NCBI GenBank assembly: GCA_016125275.1
Contig: WGMB01000002.1
Coordinates: 62,001-126,000, forward strand
Direction: 5' to 3'
Length of the DNA stretch: 64,000 bases
Source: Acidobacteriota bacterium
GTDB taxonomy: Bacteria > Acidobacteriota > Terriglobia > Bryobacterales > UBA6623
Part shown: positions 1 to 10,547 of the stretch, one piece after another
Layout of the letters: each line of letters starts with the position of its first letter
How positions within the stretch are numbered: the first letter of the stretch is position 1
Notes under the pieces: generated by a model
The model's database searches: none
Seen by the model: the letters and a program-made list of their open reading frames with translations, nothing else
Told to the model about the DNA's origin: nothing
Position numbers and translations under genes: made by a program

Positions 1-1856
1 ACTGGGGCATCAGGGAATCTATTAGGACGAATCTGTGGATCTAACTTTCTTCTGCTTCGGCTAGGCACGATGTCGCGATGCAGTTGAGCCGAAACCGACT
101 CGGAGTAAAGAAAAGTCTTCACAATTTGAATCAGAGGCAGTCGGTGCCCAACGCGCTCTTCTATTAAAGCCCAGTCGTTGTCAATCAAACTAACCGCCTT
201 CGCCACATGGGCCAAGCCTGGATTGGCATCCCTGATCGCCACAAGATGCGCTCGAACGATGTCGCGAGCCCTATATATGGAATTCCCGGGGTCTGAAATG
301 TGGAGCGCGACAACGGCGGCGATCGTGCGAATAAGATAGAAAGATACTCGATTACCCACATCTGGTATAACCCCCCACGAATGCCATATGCTCGAAATAT
401 ATTTTTGAGGTTGACCGCGATAAAAATACAGGAAGTCAAACACGTGCACCATAATCTCCGTGACCTCTTCGTAATGACGGGTAATAATGTTAGCAAGTTT
501 ATCACTGTCGAGATTCTTTACGATTAGCCTACTTGGATTGCCAGCGTCAGATTTGCCGGCGAGCGTAAGAAAAGTCAAGAGGAGATATTGACGAATGGAA
601 TCAAGCAAGTTGTCAGGCCGAGTAGCTCCCTCAATAAGACTCAACGCCAGGGCGGCATCACCAGAAATTATCCCATCAGTCGGAGAGAATTCTGGAAGCA
701 ACGCGTTGAAAACACCGTCAATGAAGCAATGCGAGATTTCGTGAGTCAATGTCAGAAGGGTCCACGAGAGGGAGTTGCACGAAGTCAAGATCGGACGGGG
801 CGCACTCAACGTCAAGCCGGTCGTACGGAAGTGGTCGATGTCGCTGAGATACGTCAAGAGGGGATAAATAGGCTCGGACCCCAGGTCCGCGGCGGCGGTT
901 GCTGACGCGAGGCTCGATCTGTCGATGATATAGGTCTCTGTCCATATCGGATCGTCAGTGGGAAGTCTCGCCAAGGAGCCGATGACCGGTCGTGACGCAA
1001 AACCCTTGAGTTGGCTCGGGATGCGCGCCTCTCCTACGATCTCCTGGACAAAGGCACGAAGGCGGGCCAGAGCCATCTCCGCAATGCCCGTGCCGAGGAG
1101 GGAGTAGAAGCGAGGATGGCCAGAGGACTGGTGTATCGGCGAAGCTCCAGCCAATGCATGGCAGCAGAGGCTTTCCAGAGCGGCGGTGGAATTTGTAACG
1201 ATGGTGAACTGTGTATGTGGATCCTTCTCGCTAGTCAGGTGATGTGACAATTGGATACATGAGTGCGAGACATCGCTAGCAAACCAGGTCGGAGCTATTG
1301 CTCTGGATAGCTCACTAGCAGTAAGAGAAATAGCGGCGAAATCAGAAAGGAGACCGTTCAAGGGTTCGTCGTCCGTGATTGTCGTTAAGGTGACGAGGGT
1401 GTCGCGAATCGCACGGTCACGAGCTATTCGATCTGAGGTATTGGGGGGAGATATAACCTTGCCGTCGAGGATTTCCCATTGCTCGAATTGCAGGGTGTGA
1501 TCGCGACAATAGCGGAGTACGGCATCTGCCGATGCTGGGTCCTTCGAGTGGATGACGATATTGAGGAAACCGAGGGCTAGCCAAGCTTGAGAATCGGGCG
1601 GCAGTAGAAGAGCACGAACGCGAGAAGGAGGTATCGGTCCGAGCATCGTGAGCCAATGCCTACCCGGAAAGTTATTCGCGACCGAATGGCTCAGGCGTTC
1701 TTTTGTGAGCGCGAGCGGAAAAATGGCCGATGACCGACTTGCTGGGCCCCAGTCGGCTAGGACCGAACTCGAATGCGGCTCAAGCCGAACGCTACCGGGG
1801 GCTCCCGAGGGACCGAGGGTGATCAGAAGATGAGTTGAATTGTCACTTATGATCAT
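1..1856 (-). CDS. Large unknown protein with HEISH zincin-like motif (C-terminus beyond left edge)
   Basis: Reading the minus strand by hand from the ATG at 1856, I find no stop in 618 codons down to position 3, so this is one long gene cut by the window edge. I do not recognise the family. Residues 372-376 read HEISH, preceded by a hydrophobic LLTLT stretch, which is the zinc-binding and catalytic helix pattern of zincin metallopeptidases. Glutamates at about 463, 464 and 467, in a predicted helix with the sequence RHYEEVTE, could supply the third metal ligand. There is no signal peptide or clear membrane helix, so a cytoplasmic location is likely. The start overlaps the stop of the small upstream gene by 14 bases, which implies translational coupling. 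Codon use (ATA, AGA, TTG) and base composition differ from the genes to the right, a sign of horizontal transfer. A peptidase, or a metal-dependent peptide-modifying enzyme, is inference only. Confidence 0.8.
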   Translation of the reverse strand, partial: MIISDNSTHLLITLGPSGAPGSVRLEPHSSSVLADWGPASRSSAIFPLALTKERLSHSVANNFPGRHWLTMLGPIPPSRVRALLLPPDSQAWLALGFLNIVIHSKDPASADAVLRYCRDHTLQFEQWEILDGKVISPPNTSDRIARDRAIRDTLVTLTTITDDEPLNGLLSDFAAISLTASELSRAIAPTWFASDVSHSCIQLSHHLTSEKDPHTQFTIVTNSTAALESLCCHALAGASPIHQSSGHPRFYSLLGTGIAEMALARLRAFVQEIVGEARIPSQLKGFASRPVIGSLARLPTDDPIWTETYIIDRSSLASATAAADLGSEPIYPLLTYLSDIDHFRTTGLTLSAPRPILTSCNSLSWTLLTLTHEISHCFIDGVFNALLPEFSPTDGIISGDAALALSLIEGATRPDNLLDSIRQYLLLTFLTLAGKSDAGNPSRLIVKNLDSDKLANIITRHYEEVTEIMVHVFDFLYFYRGQPQKYISSIWHSWGVIPDVGNRVSFYLIRTIAAVVALHISDPGNSIYRARDIVRAHLVAIRDANPGLAHVAKAVSLIDNDWALIEERVGHRLPLIQIVKTFLYSESVSAQLHRDIVPSRSRRKLDPQIRPNRFPDAP

Positions 1857-2082
1857 CTTCGGGCGGTATAACTTGAACGGGTCGTAAGGTACCAGACGAA
1901 TCCCGTACGATCTCGATGATAACGTCGCGCCCGCCCGGGTTGGGGGATGCATCTCCCGAAGAATAAGAGACCTTGTCCCTTGGGCCAACGAACTTGGCTC
2001 CGCCGAGGTTTAGGCCCAGACCAGTATCTCCAACGATTCGCTCACGACGGATTGCGGAGACGATATCTCTCAGTGGTAACAT
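1843..2082 (-). CDS. Small protein (79 aa) coupled to the HEISH gene
   Basis: A 79-codon gene of unknown function. I chose the ATG at 2082 because an AAGGAG ribosome binding site lies eight bases upstream; the open frame continues upstream to 2166, but that part looks non-coding. The protein begins MLPLRDIVSAIRRERIVGD, then has a Gly/Asn-rich stretch (GLGLNLGGAK), a Ser/Pro/Gly-rich middle, a beta-like strand DVIIEIV, and ends PPEDDHK. The stop overlaps the start of the large HEISH protein, so the two are probably made together. The Gly-Gly after a short basic/hydrophobic N-terminus faintly recalls a RiPP leader, but the residue at position -4 (Asn) does not fit the usual double-glycine rule. 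A small partner, inhibitor or substrate of the HEISH protein is equally possible. Confidence 0.7.
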   Translation of the reverse strand: MLPLRDIVSAIRRERIVGDTGLGLNLGGAKFVGPRDKVSYSSGDASPNPGGRDVIIEIVRDSSGTLRPVQVIPPEDDHK

Positions 2083-2221
2083 TGGCGAACTCCTTGTTCC
2101 TGTGTCGCTTTTCGCAAAGGATCGGCCGGCGTCGCCGTGGCGCGGCGCGATACCCGTTGGGCCCAATGATCGTTGGGAAGTACTGAGCCCTCAGATCGCG
2201 ACTATCGTGAAGGTAATCCTC

Positions 2222-2263
2222 AAAAAAAGACGGACTACGTACGCGCGGCGGCCAGTAGCCGCC
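2222..2263 (-). terminator. Possible terminator downstream of the PIG-L gene
   Basis: On the minus strand a perfect 6-bp stem with a 5-base loop (GGCGGC-TACTG-GCCGCC, plus-strand 2247-2263) is followed 18 bases later by a run of seven T (plus-strand A-run at 2222-2228). The gap between stem and T-run is longer than in a classical terminator, so this is tentative. Confidence 0.3.
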
Positions 2264-2326
2264 ACGAGCTGAGCATATCGTACTTCGGGAATTTTGGCAA
2301 GAGCGGAGCTAGGCGGTGGGACGGGA

Positions 2327-2345
2327 AACCGGGGGAAACCCGGTT
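2327..2345. other. Perfect 7-bp hairpin
   Basis: AACCGGG, loop GGAAA, CCCGGTT. It lies 133 bases downstream of the PIG-L gene stop. No T-run follows on either strand, so a role as an RNA end or processing site is uncertain. Confidence 0.35.
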
Positions 2346-2477
2346 CCGCCCTCCCCGACCACACGCGCTTGGCGCGACATGGTGACTGCCGGCAGGCTAC
2401 GGACGACCTTTCGGAACGTAGGCCGGGACGGCCCACGCGGCTCGCCTGGAGGCGCGCGCCACGGGGCCGCCCAGCCA

Positions 2478-3518
2478 TCAGAGCCGAACGGCGTTCTTGC
2501 TGACGTAGTCGTCGATCGTCGACGGAATCGGGCCCCTGTAGTAGTAGCGCTCGGCCCACTCGAGGCCGAACGGACGGCCTACTTCCCGGTCCGAAGGAGT
2601 CAGGCGCTGCGCTTCCGAGTCGGTATCCAGCACAAAGTGCTTGATGTAGTTGAAATCCGCCGTCTCATCGTCGTCGCCCAGGATCGGCAGCTTCATTCCT
2701 TTTTCAGCCAATTGCTGCTTCAGACGCCGTCCGTGCTGCCCCGCCGGCCCCTGCGTCACGTTGCACATGTTGGCGCGCACCTTGGTGTCGATATGGCTTG
2801 TAATCTCGACGATCCGGTTGATGAATTGCGGTCCGCGGCGGGTGAAGTAGTACCGCTCGCGGATGGAGTGCGGCTCGACCACGTCCAACTGCTCCGGATA
2901 GTCGAGCCTCCCGGTGTAGGCCGCTTCCACCGCCCGGGCGGTGATGTAGTGGTCCGGATTGTTGTCGTACGGAGCCCAGGGATCGTAGCTGATGATCGTA
3001 TCGATCTTCAGGCTCCGGATCAGAAACACGAACCGCGCCGTGAGCTCCTTGATGTTGATCTCGTCGAGGTTGTGGTTGCGGTAGGAGAGGTCGTAAACCC
3101 TCTCGAGCCCCAGCGCCTCGGCGACGGCCGCAGTGTCCCGCTCATCGTTCAACATGGACTCGGCGCGAGTGCGGCCGGCTCCGGCGGAATCGTCATTGGT
3201 GGTGCGGATCAGGTAGCCCTTGTACCCTTCGTGGATCAGCTTGGCGACCAGACCGCCGGCAAAGATCGGGATGTCGTCGCAATGCGGCTGGATGGCGGCC
3301 AGGACTTTTCCCGCATGCGGCTTGCCCTGCTGTTCCCGCTCAATGACCAGCTCGTCGTTCGAGAACCGGTGATGCGGGTGAAACCGGTATTTTTCCAGGT
3401 CCGCTGTCTGGCCGCTTGCCTGGGCCGGCGCGGCGGAGGCTGCCGAGGAGGCGGCCGGGGCTGCCGCCAGCGCTCCTGCGGCTAACCCTGTTTTCAGGAA
3501 GTCCTTGCGATTCATCAT
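2478..3518 (-). CDS. PIG-L (LmbE-like) family deacetylase, secreted
   Basis: A zinc-dependent N-acetylglucosaminyl-type deacetylase of the PIG-L/LmbE family, 346 residues. The N-terminus MMNRKDFLKTGLAAGALAAA is a signal with a hydrophobic Ala-rich core, so the enzyme probably acts outside the cytoplasm. The family zinc/catalytic motif appears as PHCDD at residues 78-82 (usually PHPDD, so the middle Pro is Cys here), followed by the typical FAGGLVAKL stretch. The second family signature, DPWAPYDNNPDHYITARAV, resembles the usual HPDH metal-ligand segment. The substrate cannot be read from the sequence; secreted members often act on sugar amides. A second Met follows the first directly and may be the true start. 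It is the first gene of normal composition to the right of the A/T-rich segment. Confidence 0.85.
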   Translation of the reverse strand: MMNRKDFLKTGLAAGALAAAPAASSAASAAPAQASGQTADLEKYRFHPHHRFSNDELVIEREQQGKPHAGKVLAAIQPHCDDIPIFAGGLVAKLIHEGYKGYLIRTTNDDSAGAGRTRAESMLNDERDTAAVAEALGLERVYDLSYRNHNLDEINIKELTARFVFLIRSLKIDTIISYDPWAPYDNNPDHYITARAVEAAYTGRLDYPEQLDVVEPHSIRERYYFTRRGPQFINRIVEITSHIDTKVRANMCNVTQGPAGQHGRRLKQQLAEKGMKLPILGDDDETADFNYIKHFVLDTDSEAQRLTPSDREVGRPFGLEWAERYYYRGPIPSTIDDYVSKNAVRL

Positions 3519-3593
3519 GGGCGATTGGTGACGGGCGGTCGGTGACAGCCGGCCATATCGATTATCCTACAGCCGCAGGCGCCAAACGCGCCG

Positions 3594-4591
3594 TCAGTCT
3601 TCGATGTGCAGCCGGGTGACCGACTCGGCTTCGCCGGCGGCGAAGATCGAACTCGGCGCGACCTTGCCGGCCAGGATGCGGCCGCCGCCCACCAGCAGGC
3701 CTCCGGCGATGCACAGCAGCACCAGGATGCCGCAGAGCACGGCGATGTCCATCAGCAGCAGGTAGGGGTCGTCGTGGCGCTTGGGCTCGGCGTAGTCCAT
3801 CGTCACTTCGGCTTCGTAGCGCACCTTGGCGAGCAGCCGCTGCGCCTCGTCGGCCGAAGGCGCCGCCACGACCGCGGCGATCAGCGGCCCGGTGCGTTTG
3901 GCGACCACGCCGTCGACCTTGTACATCTGCTCCACCTGCTCGCGGGCCATCTGCGGCGTGGGGTAGCTGAACAGCAGCATGCGGGTGGGCCCGGCGGGCG
4001 TCCGGTACTCCGCGAAATGGGCCTCGGCGCCGAAGTTGAATCCGGCCGCCGACGGCGAGACCTCGGGCGCCAGGCGCTCCAGCGCCACCGGTCCCAAAAT
4101 GTGGCGCTCGGTGCCGGGGACCACGTCGGCCTGCGGCACGTAGGCCAGCACGGGCGGATCGACCGTCACCCGGATCTTCGGCAAGTAGGCCAGCATCAGC
4201 TCGACGTGCTCGTCGACCGGCGCGTCGCCGCTCATCTCCACCAAGTAGTTGCCGAGCTGGATCAGCGTCGAGTCCGGCCCCTTCCAGGCGCGCTTGCCGT
4301 GCTCGGCCGCCTGGCCGTCGGGCGCGCGCAGCCACTCGAAGGCGGAGTAGGCGCCGGTGTCGTCGTAGTAGCGGGTGGCGGTGATGACGGCCCGGCGGCC
4401 GTCGTTGGTTTCGTAGACGCCGGTTTCGGCCTCTTCAAAGCCGAACTCGTCGAACAGCGGCTTGTCCGGCGTGGTGGCGGGCTCGACGGACTTGCGCGTG
4501 AACTCGCCCAAGGCCTCCGGCAGCAGGGCCGCTTGGGCCGCGCCGACCGCCACGAACAGCAACAGGATCAGCGCCGCCGACGAGCATCGTT

Positions 4592-4595
<4 letters not shown>
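3594..4595 (-). CDS. Membrane-anchored secreted protein coupled to secA
   Basis: A 333-residue protein starting at the ATG that overlaps the secA stop (ATGA). It has an N-terminal signal ([22 protein letters not shown]), an extracytoplasmic region of about 260 residues and one transmembrane helix near the C-terminus ([27 protein letters not shown]), followed by a short basic/acidic tail. The motif DEFGFEEAE with later YxTPxG segments resembles acidobacterial proteins I associate with DUF6599; that assignment is from memory and is not secure. No catalytic motif is evident. The overlap with secA suggests co-translation, but the protein is not a known Sec component. Confidence 0.75.
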
Positions 4596-7426
<2,831 letters not shown>

Positions 7427-7528
7427 TTCGTGGGGGCTCGAGCCCGGAGGCGCTCCCTCGTATTCTATCCCACGCGCCGCCGCATCCCTTAAGACGCCGA
7501 CAGGCGGCAGGAAGTTCCCCAAGGGGGA

Positions 7529-7551
7529 GGCCGGACAGGGAGCGTCCGGCC
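7529..7551. terminator. 8-bp palindromic hairpin between the sigma operon and secA
   Basis: GGCCGGAC, loop AGGGAGC, GTCCGGCC. It sits downstream of the secretin-like gene and upstream of secA on the same strand, where a terminator would be expected, but there is no T-run. A related palindrome occurs at 19084-19099. Confidence 0.4.
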
Positions 7552-7574
7552 CCACGAAGGCCGCCGGGCCGGCC

Positions 7575-8375
7575 TCAGTCCACGGGCCGGGCTTCCAGCA
7601 CCAGGAAGATGCCTTTGTCCTCGCCGGGCAGGCCGGCCTTGCCCAGTACGACCAGCTTGCCTTCGGGTAAGTCGACGTTGGTCTGAATCTCGGCATCCCT
7701 GTATTCGAATCGTCCGTTGTCGTCGGTGGGAACCGGGAACCTCCAATGGGCCCTCAGCCTCCGTATCATCGCTACGCGATTGGGCTCCTCGCCCTCGAGC
7801 ATGGGGAGCTCGAATGAGATCTCATAGGCCGCCACCGGCCGATGGCCCGCATTCGGATCAGGCGCCTCGTAGCCCATCGGCGGCATTGCGCCCGACGCCT
7901 CGACCTTGGCGCCGCCACTGACCACGGCGCGAATCATGTAGCTGGACAGTAGCGTGAAGCTGTCGTAGGGAAAGCTCTCCCGTAGTTGCTCAACGACGGC
8001 GTTCAGACGGCTTCCGGCCGGGATCGCCTGCGTCCCCACATCCGCGCCGAGATAGTGCACCATGACCTCGACGTTCTTCTTGACCTCCTGTGTCTTTGGC
8101 CTCACGCTCGCCAGATCCAGCAATTGGATCTGCTGGGCGGCCCAATCGACCTGCTCTTTTGTTCCGGTGAGCGAGACGACTCCCAGCGCATTGCTGGGCA
8201 TGACGCGGAATTGATTGCCGGCGAACAGCTGAGGCAGCTCACTGGGAGCGATGTGATGCACCTTGACGATGCGCGTCTCCAGCGGCTCCTTCGGCGGCGC
8301 CGTCTCCTTCTTCTCCGCCTCCTGAGCGACGGCCAAGGGAATCAGCATCAAGAGTAGAATCCAACGTTGCAGCAT
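7575..8375 (-). CDS. Secreted protein with secretin-N-like domain
   Basis: A 266-residue protein with a clear signal peptide ([18 protein letters not shown]). After it comes a segment ([17 protein letters not shown]...[22 protein letters not shown], about residues 34-86) that looks like the short N-domain of secretins: a strand-helix-strand unit with a conserved VxGTxEQV-type turn. The rest contains a second alpha/beta unit ([10 protein letters not shown]...[18 protein letters not shown]) and a beta-rich C-terminus. There is no secretin gate domain, so it is not a pore. It is the last gene of an operon with an ECF sigma factor and a single-pass membrane protein (3-bp gap), so it may act in envelope stress sensing or be the operon's output; that role is inference. 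Confidence 0.75.
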   Translation of the reverse strand: MLQRWILLLMLIPLAVAQEAEKKETAPPKEPLETRIVKVHHIAPSELPQLFAGNQFRVMPSNALGVVSLTGTKEQVDWAAQQIQLLDLASVRPKTQEVKKNVEVMVHYLGADVGTQAIPAGSRLNAVVEQLRESFPYDSFTLLSSYMIRAVVSGGAKVEASGAMPPMGYEAPDPNAGHRPVAAYEISFELPMLEGEEPNRVAMIRRLRAHWRFPVPTDDNGRFEYRDAEIQTNVDLPEGKLVVLGKAGLPGEDKGIFLVLEARPVD

Positions 8376-8378
8376 GAG

Positions 8379-8795
8379 TCACTCTCCAGGGTTGTCGAGA
8401 AAGTAGTACAGGATCACGTCCGGGTTGCTGGAGGCGATCCGGAGTTGCACGCCGCCCTCGGTCTGCCCCACGACCTCGATGGCGGGCTCGTCGACCGGAC
8501 GGACCGAGGGCTTCGCCGGCCTCGGGCGCGGCATCGGCCGGCGCGGGGGCGTCAGCCGGTAGGCGAACGCCGGCGGCTCGATCGTCCACGCCGGCAGGGA
8601 AAACTCGAGCGTCCTCGGCCGCGGCCAGAACGCCCACACGGCCATCGCCAGGCTGAGGGCGGCCACAGCCCACAGCCGGCCCGGCCAAACCGTTTCGGCA
8701 TCGGCGGCGATCTCCGCCAGCACGCGCCGCCGCATCGCCAGCATCCGCTCCGGATCGGGCGCGATCGCGCGCAGGGGGCTGAGCTCGTCGTTCAT
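8379..8795 (-). CDS. Single-pass membrane protein, putative anti-sigma factor
   Basis: A 138-residue protein whose ATG overlaps the sigma factor stop (ATGA). The N-terminal 50 residues are predicted cytoplasmic (MNDELSPLRAIAPDPERML...), followed by one membrane helix (LWAVAALSLAMAVWAFW) and a Pro/Arg-rich periplasmic linker ending in a small beta-rich segment (EVVGQTEGGVQLRIASS). This layout, directly behind an ECF sigma gene, fits an anti-sigma factor, but I see no zinc-finger (HxxxCxxC) anti-sigma domain, so the function is inferred from position and topology. Confidence 0.7.
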   Translation of the reverse strand: MNDELSPLRAIAPDPERMLAMRRRVLAEIAADAETVWPGRLWAVAALSLAMAVWAFWPRPRTLEFSLPAWTIEPPAFAYRLTPPRRPMPRPRPAKPSVRPVDEPAIEVVGQTEGGVQLRIASSNPDVILYYFLDNPGE

Positions 8796-9391
8796 CGCGC
8801 CCCCTTGCCCAGCCATTCGCGCAGACGGGCGCGGCCGCGGCTGGCGTGGGCGCGGACCGTTCCCTCGGAGATCCCCAAGACGCGGCCCGCCTCCGCCGCG
8901 CTCAGCCCTTCCACCTCGCGCAGCACCACGGCCGCCCGCTCGCGCTCGGACAGCCGGGCCAGGGCGGCGGCGATCTCGGCCGTCCGCGGGTCGCCCCCGG
9001 CCGCCGCGGGCTCAGGGCCTCCGCCGGAGAGCCAGCCATCGAGCGAAACCCATTGCCGCCAGCGCCGCCGCCGCGCCAGGTCCCGGCAGACGTTCACCGC
9101 AATGCGATAGAGCCAGGGCTCGAAGGCCCGCTCGGCGTCGAAACTCTTCAGGTTGCGGAACAGCCGCAGGAACGTCTCCTGCACGGCGTCGTCGGCGTCC
9201 TGCGCGCCGCCCAGCAGCAGCGTGGCCGTGCGAAAGACCCTCCGCTCGTGCAACTGCATCAGCCGGTCGAAGGCGTTCAAGTCGCCTTCCCGCGCCCGGC
9301 GCGCCAGCCCAGCCGACTCTTCGGCGCCCGGCGACTCCGCCCGGCTCATCCAGAGCAGGAGCGCGTCGCCGAAGATGGGGCTGAGGCTCAT
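8792..9391 (-). CDS. ECF-family RNA polymerase sigma factor
   Basis: A 199-residue extracytoplasmic-function sigma factor. Region 2 includes DADDAVQETFLRLFRNLKSFD and EPWLYRIAVNVCRDLARRR (core binding and -10 recognition). Region 4 includes LSERERAAVVLREVEGLSAAEAGRVLGISEGTVRAHASRGRARLRE, a helix-turn-helix for the -35 element. The ATG at 9391 gives MSLSPIFG; a TTG four codons upstream is also possible. It heads a three-gene operon with a membrane protein and a secreted protein, the usual arrangement for a sigma factor held by an anti-sigma partner and released by an envelope signal. Confidence 0.93.
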   Translation of the reverse strand: MSLSPIFGDALLLWMSRAESPGAEESAGLARRAREGDLNAFDRLMQLHERRVFRTATLLLGGAQDADDAVQETFLRLFRNLKSFDAERAFEPWLYRIAVNVCRDLARRRRWRQWVSLDGWLSGGGPEPAAAGGDPRTAEIAAALARLSERERAAVVLREVEGLSAAEAGRVLGISEGTVRAHASRGRARLREWLGKGAR

Positions 9392-9419
9392 CGCTTGTTC
9401 CAAAAGACTGGTTACAAGG

Positions 9420-9446
9420 GAATACTCCTCGCGGCCCGCAAACGTT
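9420..9446 (-). promoter_or_regulatory. Candidate ECF-type promoter of the sigma operon
   Basis: Upstream of the sigma gene, the minus strand reads AAC (plus-strand 9444-9446), 18 bases, then GTATTC (plus-strand 9420-9425). This resembles an AAC / GT-rich ECF promoter and would allow autoregulation. It rests on pattern only. Confidence 0.28.
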
Positions 9447-9470
9447 GAAAGGAATTTTCGCGGAGCGGTC

Positions 9471-10490
9471 TCAGCCGGCCATGTCGCAGGCCCGCAGCAG
9501 GGTCTCCTGAACGGTCAGATCGTGCTCGGCGGAGTAGCTCGGCTTTTCGCCGTGGCGGATGACACGCGCCATCTCCCGAAAATCCTCGTCGTAGCGCCCG
9601 CGGTCCGCGGGCACATGCAGCGGAACCTTACGCGGGCCGTCCCCGAGGTCCAGCTCCAGGCGGCCGTCGGGCGAAAACGGCTGGACGGTGGCCGTACCGG
9701 CCGTCCCCAGGATCTGGAACGTGCGGTAGGCGTTGCCGTTGGGCTGCATGGCGGCGATGTAGACTTCCGCCAGGGCTCGGTCGTATTCCAGGATCGCCAG
9801 CGTGTTGTCCGCCAAGCCGTCGCCAGCGTCCGCGTCGTGGCGCAGGATGCCGCGAACGCTGTAGGGTTTGCCCAGCACGTCGACTACGCGGTCGAGCAGG
9901 TGGCAGCCGAGCTCGAACATCATGCCCCCGCGAAAGGCCGCCAGCTCGTGCCGTTCCTGCGGCGTGATCGGCTTGTTGATCGTGGCCTTGATCCCGTAGA
10001 TCTGGCCCAGCTCGCCCGAGCGGGCGCGGCGAATCGCGTCGCTCATGGCGATGTGATAGCGCCACATGTAGCCCATCTGCACGATGCGGCCTCGGGCGGC
10101 GGCCTTGTCGAAAAGATCTCGCAAGGACGCCAAGTCCTGACCGGGAGGCTTGTCGAGGTGGACGAACTTGCCGGCGTCGACCGCCTGGTGGGCGTAGGCC
10201 AGGCCGTGCTGCACGTCAGCCTCGACGGCGATGAGCTCGATGGCGGGGTCGTCGAGCATTTGCCGAGCAGTCAGCCTCGGCAGGCCGGCGAAGTCGGGTT
10301 TGGCGAACAGATCGGGCCGTTCCGGCTCGCACAGGCCGACCAGGGAGTACTCCGGCAGGCTTTGCAGCGTCCGCACCTTGCCGGCGGCGTGGGCGTGCCC
10401 CAAGCCGTAGACGGCGGCGGAGATGGGGGCTTCGGAGGCGGAGGCCGCGGAAGCTGCGGCGGCCAGCAGGAAGGTTCGGCGCGGGAGCAT
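9471..10490 (-). CDS. Gfo/Idh/MocA-family oxidoreductase, exported
   Basis: An NAD(P)-dependent sugar-type oxidoreductase of the glucose-fructose oxidoreductase family, 339 residues. The N-terminus MLPRRTFLLAAAASAASASEA has a twin-Arg-like signal, which suits export with a bound cofactor. The Rossmann segment is ISAAVYGLGHAHAAGKVRTL. The catalytic-loop motif usually read as EKP is HLDKPPGQD here (Asp for Glu). The C-terminal domain segment GGMMFELGCHLLDRVVDVLG carries the family His/Asp motif. The substrate is unknown. It is probably transcribed on its own or behind the glycosyltransferase gene. Confidence 0.88.
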   Translation of the reverse strand: MLPRRTFLLAAAASAASASEAPISAAVYGLGHAHAAGKVRTLQSLPEYSLVGLCEPERPDLFAKPDFAGLPRLTARQMLDDPAIELIAVEADVQHGLAYAHQAVDAGKFVHLDKPPGQDLASLRDLFDKAAARGRIVQMGYMWRYHIAMSDAIRRARSGELGQIYGIKATINKPITPQERHELAAFRGGMMFELGCHLLDRVVDVLGKPYSVRGILRHDADAGDGLADNTLAILEYDRALAEVYIAAMQPNGNAYRTFQILGTAGTATVQPFSPDGRLELDLGDGPRKVPLHVPADRGRYDEDFREMARVIRHGEKPSYSAEHDLTVQETLLRACDMAG

Positions 10491-10547
10491 GGCGCCTTGG
10501 ATTTTAGTCGAGAGCCGAACGAGAAGTCCGGCCTCAGCGAGACTGCC

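Larger units (their letters stand above)
2083..2477. other. Intergenic region at the composition boundary
   Basis: No convincing gene lies in these 395 bases. The left part carries the ribosome binding site of the 79-codon gene and is A/T-richer; the right part is G/C-rich like the rest of the window. It contains two hairpins, listed separately, but no insertion sequence, tRNA or evident attachment site. Confidence 0.6.

Noticed and set aside
588-905. Plus-strand small open frame within the left-edge gene
   Set aside because: It is antisense to the 618-codon open frame.
2083-2166. Upstream extension of the 79-codon gene to an ATG at 2166
   Set aside because: The ribosome binding site is just before 2082, and the extra residues look like random translation.
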